In this document: positions 42,601 to 54,600 of the stretch, piece after piece | How the letters are laid out: the number at the start of each line of letters is the position of its first letter | Numbering within the stretch: the first letter of the stretch is position 1 | NCBI RefSeq assembly: GCF_964355755.1 | Contig: NC_092672.1 | Coordinates: 27,152,501-27,216,500, forward strand | Direction: 5' to 3' | Source: Antedon mediterranea | Lineage: Eukaryota > Echinodermata > Crinoidea > Comatulida > Antedonidae | Length of the DNA stretch: 64,000 nucleotides | The notes under the pieces: generated by a model | What the model was told of the DNA's origin: nothing | Seen by the model: the letters and a program-made list of their open reading frames with translations, nothing else | Database searches by the model: none | Translations under genes and position numbers: made by a program

Positions 42601-45600
42601 TAATTTAAGTTAGTCGGGCAACAATACTTTCTTTTAGGTCAAATCTATTGAGTGTCCACTTTACAATGATAAACCAACATCATGGGCTATACTTCTAACC
42701 TCAGGTGAATCAATGAGTAGTTGGCTTGCCATGGGAGGAACTAATGGCCAATGTCTGTTTATCCAAGTATTAGTTGGCACAAAATAGTCTCTCACTGCAG
42801 GGCTGCAAATTAACTTTTTTACTTGGTAGCACTATCAAATTTGTATGATGGCTCATAATAATTTTTGGTAGCACCACCAATTTTTTTTGTAGCACCTTTT
42901 CATCGACAACAACCCCCTTCCCTCAAACCCCATCCGCGCAGATCCGTTTTTAGTTTAGTTGGGGGGGGGGGGGGTATAAAAATAAAATCCCCCCCCCCCC
43001 CCAGCGCGGGATTTTTAAGTAATTATAGGTTGTTTCAATCGATTTCTGAGCACATAAATTGGGTTATGCACATTTTAGGCACTGGTCCTGATGCGCCACT
43101 TATATTCGCGCAAGATTTATTCTTTTTACGGTACGGAAAGAAATTACTGCTTTGTATATACGCGTAACCTTTCGTAGCCTACGCGTAAATAGACCGTAGG
43201 TCATTGTTCTCTAAACGTATCCTGCAATTTACAAAGTATTGTTCGTTGCCTACGATGTATTGTTTATGATAATATCTACGCGTCGATACACCAATGTCAT
43301 CGCCTTTAGGAGCATGAACAATGGAAACAAACATGTATTTGTTGGCTAATTAAAATCCTAGTAGAAGACGTTAATTTTTGTAGCCGCCCTACACATCGGT
43401 TGTCCTAATTTGGCAGGACATCCGCCGACGAGACGACATCGGGCCCGAGGCCCTCAACTCACGCAGAGAGAGTTTCGGCGGCCTACATGATTCAATCCGG
43501 CCATTCAATCCTACCTTGGTTTAGCGAATTATAAAAACAACAACACCTTGGCTAGGACGCAAACAAAATATATGCAAAATAAATATATATTCCATGTTAA
43601 GATTTAACAGGCCTTTGTAAATTATTATTACGATAAAAGGCCCGACCAGAATTTGGAGGGAAAAAACGTGCGAATCGTGGGAACAGTTTATAGAGCTGTA
43701 TTACGTTTCATGTGACGCAAAATTCAGGTACAAGTACTCTGTTTTGTAGCCACGTGGTAAAACAGACTATCGCGTTTCATTTCATGACATGTGACCAAAA
43801 AACTAGGTCTGTATTAATTACGGTCTTCTGTCGGCAGTCTTTTTGAGCGACCGATTGAACGTTTTGATACTATATTTAGAATGAATTGTTTACGATCTTT
43901 TTGTTTGCATGTTTTTGGATCGACTGGACGTTCGCTATATTATTTTTATTAGTTGGCATAGTTCATTGTGTTGGATCGTGTCTCGTATACGTTTACATTG
44001 TAGGAAATTTATATTCACCGTTGTTGAGAGTAAAAAAACACACACGAATGAAAGATTTTCGAATAAAAAATATTATATTATATATTTCTTAGTAATGTAC
44101 AAATTGGTCCTCCTCCGCCAGTCAAAATTAACACATTAAATAATAATTTTCACACCTTGTTACTTACTATAGAACATCGTGAGGTTAGGTTACTAACGAA
44201 GCCAAACAATGTAACCTACAAAGCCAACAACGTAGCCTGTTTTATCTACGAAGCTACTTCGTAGGAAAAGCTGCGGTATTTTCTCTGATATATAATTTTC
44301 GATAATCAGAATCTGGAATAAAGTATTAAATCTACTGATAAACAATACTGCTGTTTAATCTATATTATAATGAATAGATATTATTATATATATCATTAAT
44401 TACATTATTTAGTAATCATGATATAACCATTATACTGCCTAAAAAATGCTGATGGCTGCGCGGCGACAATCCTTAGTATCTGCCGCGCCCGCCCTGGCTA
44501 ACTTCTGTGTACGGCGGTACAATTGTTTTTTTATATTCCTTCTTTAAAACGTAGGTGATTTTCCACGAGGTTTGTGTCGTCCGCGCGTCACACTGTGCTG
44601 TGTATTTGGTGTCCTTTTGTGTGATTGGGTAAGGCAGCATACAATAAATGGACGAACTTCCAATCATAACGAGTGTAAAATGTTTAGGGGCTTTGTACGC
44701 TTGAATGAACCTGACTCCTTTGCGGCGGCGGTGACTAGTGGAAACTCCTGAGCCTTCCGTAGAGTAGAGAGAGATTAAATTACAACACAGTTAAATAGGG
44801 AAAACACACCTGACTTCAATTTGAAACAACTCGCACAAGCAGACGATCTTGTCGCGCTATGCGCGACCTATTCTGTTGCTTTAGTCGCAAACAGAAAAAT
44901 TAGGTCGCAAATGCGACCAAATACCCCTTAATTTGCAGCCCTGCACTGGTGACATTTCACTTCATTTGTTCATTTCATTTACCTTTTGTTGGTGTGTCTT
45001 TTTCGCTTTCTATATTATCCATTGCATGGACTCTTCCATTTTAATTCATCATTAATTTTAAATGCAAAGTAGAAATTGCATCCTTTTTATAAATATTGTT
45101 TGGTTTAATTTAAAAAATGTTTATGATTATATAAGACATTATGTCTGCTAAGAGCTCAACTCTATGGTATCACACTGTGAAAGGTAGTCAATGCAAACGA
45201 TCTACCATATGCATTTCAGTGTGAAAGGTAGTCAAGTCAAGCAATTCATATACACAATGTGATAGTCAGGACAAGCCCTGATACCTTTACACTGTCTGAA
45301 AGGTAGCTAAGACAGTGTGAAGTACTGTAAACTAAGACAAATTTAATTTAGCAGTGTGAAAGGTACTATAGACTGATCATCAAGCCCTTTATAAAATTAC
45401 ACAGTGTGAAAGGTAGTCTAAACAAATGTTGCACAATGTAAAAAGTAGTCAAGTCAAGTGAAGTATCATTTATTGTCATTTATTTGAAGAAAAAAACATA
45501 GAAATTCTGTTGGCGGAGCACAATATCCAACGGACACAACACACACATACTCAGAACAAAAACATTACAAAAAGTGTCTACATGATGTATTGTCCCTCAA

Positions 45601-48600
45601 AAACATGAAAAATGATGATTAATTAAATCGGACTTTGAATATGTTATTTTGTATTTTTAATCAAGTTAATCACTTCAATAGAAAAAAAAAATGAAAAAAA
45701 TCATTGTTTCACTTATAAAATGACAAAATAAATGGTAAAATTCAACCAAGCAGCCAATTTGACCATTTTTGCTTTAAATTACATTTTTTTCAGGTAAATA
45801 CATTTTTTTTCGATCCAATTTTTTGTCAAAGTGTTTAACTATTATGTTACATTAAAATGGAATATTAAAAAAAAATTGTTTTTTAAATTATTTTTTCAGG
45901 GGACAATACATCTTTAAGGCTCTAATAGTCAAATCATTCATAGTATAAATTTACTCCAAATGTTGGGGTGATTTATTAAAGTTGTTAGAAATACAAATAA
46001 TAAATGTAGGCCTACTAAAGACTGGCTGTACACTTATTACATTAGTTATAAAAGGCACTGGAGACATACTGTACATGCATACAGTAGGCCTAGTTTGAAA
46101 TTCATTCATAATACGCTGTGTGAAAGGTAGTCAAACCATTCATACATTACGCAGTTCAATAAAAGGTACTGGCTTCCATACATTACAATCATCATTACAT
46201 ACAGCAGTGCTGAATACAGAGTAGATCCAAATCAATGCTTATTGGTCCCATGTGAATACTATATGCTGCAATATCACTTTTAGATAACGAGAAACACAAC
46301 TGAAGCCAGAATCTCTATCCAAAATGCATTTTGAAAATGTTGAAAACACCAGACATTTGAGTACGTGTCCAGTAAAAACTACTGTAACTGTTTAATTTAT
46401 GTATTAACATTAAAAGAATATATATTATATTATTATTATTATTATATTATTATATATTTATTATTTTTATTAATCTATATTTTAAAATGAATATTAAATG
46501 AAAATTATAATATAGTATGGGCTTTCTCCCTCCCCAACCAGTTTGGTTGTTCATTTTCATTTCAATTTAAAATAAATTTAAAAACAGTGAAATCTTCTTT
46601 AATAATAATATAACACAAACTAAAGTCTTGAGTACTAAAAGGTACCACATTTTAATAAAGGCAAATATTGCATGTGAACACCATGCACACATTGGTTGAG
46701 TCACAATTTATCATGTGATTCTGAATTTTACAAATCCATCTATTATAAACATTTACAATGCTATTGTCCATTTTTATTTACCATATAAATGCTAAGAGGT
46801 CAAAGTTGACAACAATATATTATTATGATAAAATAGATATTTCTCTTTCTGTTATTTTGACTGAAAATTGGTGTTATTATAGTTTATAGTTGCTTGTGGA
46901 TTGCCAATTTAAATGTTAAGTTACGGTTTAAATTGTAATACATGATTTCAGAAAAATACAGGCATTCTCTCCCTTTTAAGGGTAAGCGTAGACTTCTGGA
47001 CTATTCTCTTATTTTTTTATTGTCTGTATTAATCTAAATATGAGGGTTTCAATTTTAATTTAAGACCAAAAAAATAAAAATGATAATGGTATTCACTTTG
47101 ATAGGAGATTTGGTTTTTAAATTAATAATAGATGATGTTTCCCTTAGCCTAGGCCTAAGTGTGATTGGTAAAATGGTCACAGACCAATAGGCCTACTATT
47201 GAACACCATGCATGACCGTAGCTGGCATGAGGCACTTTCTGAAATCTTCAATTTTCACTACCCACCTCAATTTCGCAGCAGAGATTGTCATATTTTATAT
47301 TAATAATTATATTTAAAGCATCTTATTTACCTCGTCTGTTTTTAACCTCTCTCTACAGCCATGCATACTGTAGCCTAACTGCCAGGACCATTCTTTTATT
47401 CATTCATTAATTTAAAAAAGGATTGTTTTTGTAATCTTATGAAATTAAAATTATAGTTTTGATTTAATTTCAGACTGTTGGACTATAAAAATTCTTACAT
47501 ATACAGTATATACAATAACAAAGTATTTATCAGTGAGAGATTATCTAAATGGTAATAATATAAAAATTTCATATCTAATCCAATCTCTATGTAATATTAA
47601 TATGTTTAACCAGTGGTATAACGGCTGAGCGCTCACTGGATAAACCCAAGGTCCCAGACTATGAGCAGCCCCAGGGCATAAGCAGCCCCAGGGCATAAGC
47701 AGCCCCAATACAACTAACTGTATCCAATGTTGGTTCCATTTGGGTGCTAAACAGGGGCCTTTGCCCCCTGTGTTACGCGACTGTATTTTATAAGTGTTGC
47801 AGCATTATATAAAAATAACACTGACTAAAATTCCATTTTCTTATTTTAAGTTAATATTTGATACAGAATACAGAACACAGTACAGTACCAAAGAGTAAAC
47901 TAATGTAATTTAAAAAATCCAACCTTAAAATGCTTGTAGGCTTATGAGAGTAAACCTCTGATACAGAAATAAACACTATTATTTTCTTTATTTAATGCTA
48001 TAGTATCATATAGGCAATTTTATATCAGCAATATATTGCAGAAACATTTTCGTTTCATATCAAAATCATACTACTTTTTACAACCAAATGTTACTGCAAT
48101 TTAATATTTAGAATAGTTTTATTTTTTATGCATGCATATGGTATTTTATTGATTGCCGTAATTATTTTTCCATTGAACTAACTTTGGATATATTTTCATA
48201 GCCAAAAACAATATTATTATTATATAAAGCTGTTCAATATGATATAATTTTAGCAATTTTTAAGTATCATTTATATTTTACTGTATTAAATGCTACATTA
48301 AAGAAACTAAATCGAATAGCAATATTTTTTTTTCTTTTTATTTTTCATGTTCTGAAGTTACTACATTTAAAAAAAAAATTTTTGTTTCGATGTGTAGATT
48401 TCAACAAAATGTTTGTAATAACCCCCAGAAAAGCTTGCTTAATATTTTAATATCATAAACTGGTAATAGATAGTAACCAAAATGTTCTTTAGTTTACTGC
48501 AGTAACTGCAGTTGAATAGTTTTAAAATAGTCCATATTATTTAGAACAACAAAATTATAAGTACTCATAGAGGGTGTAATTGATTAACAATGTTATGTTA

Positions 48601-51600
48601 CAATCTGCTTGATTGGATTGGCCGACGTGTAAAGAGACACGTTATTGATTTGACATTATCACTAACCCATTTGTGAACGACGTCACAAATCAATATTTTA
48701 AATTCTTAACTTGAGATCTAAGTGAAAACAAAGGATCGTAAAAAGAGTTTATTGAAAATATGCCCTGCCATTAAACTTAACAAACTGAACATTTAATTTT
48801 ATTATTCATTGTCCTTTGATTTAGAAACACTGTAATAAAATAGACAAAATCATGTGAGATTGAGAAATATCTATGCTGTCTTGTTTGTGTCCTTAAGCAG
48901 TGGTTATGGTTGTCTCCTTTCAGTCACAATGTGTTATTTTTGCGTTGTAGCTATAAGTTGCATAATAATAATAAAAACGTAGCGATAACCAGTTGAATGG
49001 CACTAAGCCTCATATGAGTGTGTTTTTAACCGCTATTTTTATGCTGCCATTTAACCGGTTCTTTATAAACTGTGTCCTGTTTGTTTCTGCTGCCTAGAAA
49101 ATAAGGTTAATTTATTCACAGGGTTATGAATCGATTATTATTAGTGGAATAATCTTCTTATACATACGCACAAATTATGAAACAAATATTCTAGTTGAAT
49201 TAACTATTTTATTACTTCTTCAAATCTCCTGTAAATTTTATTTTATTTTTTTTTTTCATTTCCAAAGGCAAACAAAAAAGAATCTCAAAACAACTTAAAT
49301 AATAAAAATGGTTAAGCAAGCAATAACAATGCAAATTAATTAATAAATAAACTAAAAATGACGCAATATATTGTGAAAGTGTATGCTGTTAAAAAAAAAA
49401 AGGCTAATTACTGTAATTGTCCAGATTAATACTTGCATACATTACTTTGAATTACAATTCATAAAGTCAAAATATTTCGCTTCCATTTCTTTTTAAATTC
49501 TGATTCCTAATACTCCATTACAACATGGAGAGTTTTTTTTAAACTTTTATTGTCTATTTCTATTTTAAATCTGAACCTCTTGAAAGACCTTTTCCAGAAT
49601 ATGTACAGATTTGTATTGTATAATGTTTTTCTTGGTTTGGTTCAAAGTATTTTATTACCGAAAACCAATTTCCATTAATCAAATTTATATGCCAGCATCA
49701 GATACTTATCTTATCAAATATCATCAGGATGTAAATTTGATGATGTAATAGATATCGATGTCATTATTTCCAAAATCAGACTGCTGCTGTGGCTGTCCGA
49801 GTTTACTGGAAAATTGATTGTTCAGGTTTAATGGCCTGATGAATGCTGAATTGCATTATAGTCTGAAACTAACATTATTAATTAGGATTCATTCATTTTT
49901 TAAACCCTGTCTACACTATTAAACTAGTTTGTGTGATGTGCACATATGGTGTAGTGATATGCCAAATATGGTAGTGATATAACATCATCGTGTCCATATG
50001 GGCACATCACATGTTTTTGTCGCATAAAGTTTGATAGTGTCGACAAGGCTTTTGGTTGATTTTGGTCAGTTGTAATGTGAAAACCTCTAAACTGGACAAT
50101 TACAATTCTAATCTACTCTACCCCACTCCCTAAGCCTACCTGAGACCATGATAAATTATAAAGTAGTTTAACCTTATTCTAAATAAAAATTACTAAAATT
50201 ACATACATTACAGGTACTGTACCTGTGTTTTATTATTTTAATGATAAAATATTTATTAACTGTCTGAGTACGTTGAAATAAAAGATAAAGGATTAAAAAA
50301 AGGAATGACAGTGTTTCAATGGTCAAAGCTCATCCTTTAAAGTTAATTAAGCTTGAGAAATACGCCATGATGGAGTTGAAACGATGTTACTTTTTAAGTG
50401 TACTTTTCTAAGTAACGAACAGCCATACAATTAATTTTTTTTTAATGTCTCTATTTTCAATTTTTTTTTTCATAAAATGTCTATTATGTATTGACCTTTT
50501 TAAAAAATAAAACACTGCAAATGCACACATATCAATTATTACTCCAATGCACTCTACACACATTGAATATGTTGGTTATAGATTACTAATATTTGATTAC
50601 ACTTCTAGTCTATCTCAGCAATACAAATATCTTAATGCAAATCAATAGGATGGAAAGGAAAACCTACCCGTTTCAAAGATGTGAATAAGAGATGCTCTAA
50701 CTAAACCACTTGTTAATATACTATACACAGAGAATGATACCAAGTGACTCATTTGGAATACACTATCAACATATAGCTATGATTATCAATAATTTGTGTG
50801 TTTAATTATTTACGTTTTTGGTCTCAATTGACTTGCTAAAAGGTTTGCTGATTTAACTACAGTATATTGCTGTCCATGTTATCACAAAAGTAATATAGCT
50901 TTACTGTTATTTCTTCTAATTTTCATACATAATTTCATTTCTTATAAATAATTTTTAAAATTTGGTTTTGCACTGTTTTCGGTTGTTTATTTTCTTTCTC
51001 ATTGTATCTTTGAGGCAACATACTTATTTTCATACATTATTATCATAATGGTTTCATTAAATTATTTTATTTAAATATTTTAAAATTTATTTTATATTGA
51101 TATATAAATATATAATACTGTAATAACAATAACTCACGACTCTTTAAATTCCAACTCCAACGAGTTACTCAATCTTGATTGCGTATTTAAAAAAATGTAC
51201 TTTAATTCAATTTATTCAATGCTAATTAAATTTATCTTCACTATTTTTCTTGTAGTAATGTTATATTATTTTATATATTTCATTAACAGTATTTAGAATA
51301 ATGTCATCATTTTTTAATTAAGCATGATATAATTATAGTATACACCAGCAATCTAAGTTATTGATATAGTAATAAACATGAACACAGCTAAAATATTATA
51401 GTACTGTGATGATTGATACAGAGCATTTATAAATACCATTCTGATTAACATTATTTTAGATTGATTACTTTACTACTGTACATATTAAATTAAATTAAAA
51501 TATGAATTATTTAGCAAAGATATCTGCATCAGAGTGAATACCCCTCTCCCACTCGGAGGTGGTTTTCAATATGCACAGCAGTTATGTTAATATACTGTAC

Positions 51601-54600
51601 CCCATTCCCTCCAACCCTTCTCTGGGGGAACTCAAATGTAGTATTATTTGGCCAAGTGATACAATTTGTTTCTATGGCATTTCCATCCACCAAACCTTTC
51701 ATATGCAAGTTGAGTCAGAATATACTAAAAACTTTCTCATGATATATTTTATTTATGAGAAAAATAATGCTCATTTTATTTAATTTTTTTTGGTTTTCAC
51801 AGAAAATAATATTGATGCAATAAAAGCAGAGAAATTTGTTTTACAAAGTGCAAAGTAAGTATACATTTCTGTATAAAAATAAGTCATGGTCTATTCAATT
51901 TGATAAACAGTGCATTCACACCTAAAATTGAACACCCTTGGGTTAGTACCCTGATTTTTTTACATGTGTTTTTAGATTGGCTGAACATGATGATAGTTAA
52001 ACATACTTGAATCCCAAACCAAATTCTATTCTCACAGCAGATACAAGGATACCATAAAACAAAATCTGTCTACAGTATACAAATAATGTTGACAATGGTC
52101 CCTCCCATCATTTTCTCAGTACTGTATCTAGATTCCTCCGGTATCATGGGAATATTTGGTAAATATTCCCATGATACTGGGAAAATACTGTACTGTAGTA
52201 TGTGGAGATACACCGATGAGAATTGTGTACCCTTGCAATTGTATTAGTGTTGATTTTCACTTTTATAAAGAGAATAATTGAATGATTTTGTTTGTAGTGG
52301 GTCTGATCAAGTTAGAGGCATTATCACATTACAGGGGGATAGAATAAGTAAGGCAGTAAGTATCAAATCAGTATACTGATAATACTATCAACCTTGTGAT
52401 CTGTAGAGAGCTTTTGATTTAAGACGACCAAACTAAGTAATGTTAATTCATTGTGCACATGCTGGGATAGTCGTGTATCCTCAATCGTCACCTTGACACA
52501 AGTTTGATGGTAACTATGTATGGGCGTCAACCGACGTAAAACAACACCGATCGACCTGATCTAAGTCATTCCGTGCAAATCAAAGCTCCCTATTGTCGTA
52601 ATCTTGGCCTACATCATAATTGTCATTGTTCTACAGTAGAATTAGACTCTGTCACGTTAATCATCATACTTACATCATTGTCTTCATCTGAAATTGTTAC
52701 TGAGTGAAAATGGCCAAGGGGTTAAGGCAGGGCACAGTTTACTGTACCTAAAGAGTGAGCCAACAATATTGGCATGGGTTCGAGCCCTGCTTGCTCCTAG
52801 TTCTGGTGGTGGAACAAGTCTTCTAGGATACAAACTATGAACCGTAGGTCCAGTGTACTTAGTTTGCCTTTGTTCATACATAGTTTAAAGAACCCAGTTC
52901 ATCATTCTAGACAAGTAAAGCTTACCCCAGTCAGAGGGTTTACCACCTATCTGATAGACAGAATTAGCTATTGATAATTAATACTTGGCCATGTGCTTAA
53001 AAACATAAAATAAAAAATAAATACAAAATTAATTTGGTAAACTTGAGTGTAATTTTTAGTGAGATGAGTGAATAAAAAAAAGTAAATATTATCATCATCC
53101 ATCCATTACAATTTATTCATAACTTTTGTTTAAAAAAATATTTCTTGTAGGATTTAACATTAAGATTACATAGGAACGCTGGTTCAGTTTTAAAAACATC
53201 TATACGAGAAGATATACCATGGAGGTTACAACAGGTAAAATTAACGGCAATATAAGATTTACATTTTATTACACACTAATGTACACATCATTTATGGGCC
53301 ATATTAAAATCATAATACTGTAATTACTAAAACTATATTTGATTTACTATTTCTAAATCTGTATGCAATTATTATGGACACACTGTTTACTGCATTGACT
53401 GACTGCCTCATTAACTTCTGCATTGAAACAAATTAAAATCATAAGTGATTTGATTTGTTTATTCAATATTCATATTCAATAAATGTTCTCCACACATATA
53501 TTAAAAATACATAAAATAATACAGTAATTATATAAACACTTGTGATAATAACTAATAAAAAACATTGTATGTGTTGAAGGAAACTTATATAGTTTACTCA
53601 TTTTCTTCTCCTTCATTTGGACACAATTGAGTAAAAAGTGCGATTTATAAAGTACTACTCCTCCCTTATTCGTTGTAGTATTGAGCTGAGATTTGGCATG
53701 AATATACTACAGGGACATGTCTTCAAAGCTATTTTAATTTCAAACCGGATACAGCCATATGACGTCTCGAAGATGGTACCGTATAGCTGCAGTATTTGGT
53801 AGCGACTCATTGATGTGTATGTGACGTTACATCCCGTCTTATGACGTAATTACAGCTTCTTTTGCTGTATCCTGAGTATCGCACATTCGTGCTTGTTTAA
53901 GGCTTGCCCAACACAAGATGTTTTTCTTCATCTTTCCTGACCTCTGACCTTACAGTATATCATTATTTAGTCTGTAATGTTATGAAACAAAATGAAAACA
54001 AGTCACCAGCCGCTGCTCAAATGAAATGTTATTGCAGCATCTGTTTACCTTATTTGTGTATGTATTATTTTTAAATTATTGATTAAGACTGATTTAGTAG
54101 ATTTTGTTTTTATTTGTGCAGGTGCAAGACGCCGGTAACCATTTACAAACAGCAGTAGAGCAAGTTTCCATAAAAGATATAGATTATGAATTTCAATCAG
54201 GTGAAGAAGTCTCACAGGTACAAAAAGATCAATGTTAACAATACAAAAGGCTTCATTTAAATCTACATTATTCTTTCAATAAAAGATGCACATATCCCCC
54301 AAAAGGTATATTCATGTTTTCATAGACGGTGGTAATAGGGACTTTACGAAACACGACGGGAAGCCATAGGACGGTGCTCATGAATAATTTATGCATGAGA
54401 TTTAACAGTGGGCGGAGATTAGCGTGAAATTCTGTCGTCTTAACTTTTTGAGAACGATAAGAAGTAATGTATATATAACCTTAAATATACAGTTCAAATT
54501 ACACTTAAATGTGGAATTTTCAAATCTCTAAATCATATTTGACATCCTATTTTAATTGTTTAATGAAATAACATTTGTATTGGCTGTGTTAAAAGCGGCG

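Noticed and set aside
53640-53900. Possible transposon around AAAAAGTGCGAT and GAGTATCGCACATT
   Set aside because: The inverted match is too short and no target duplication or second copy is visible in the window.
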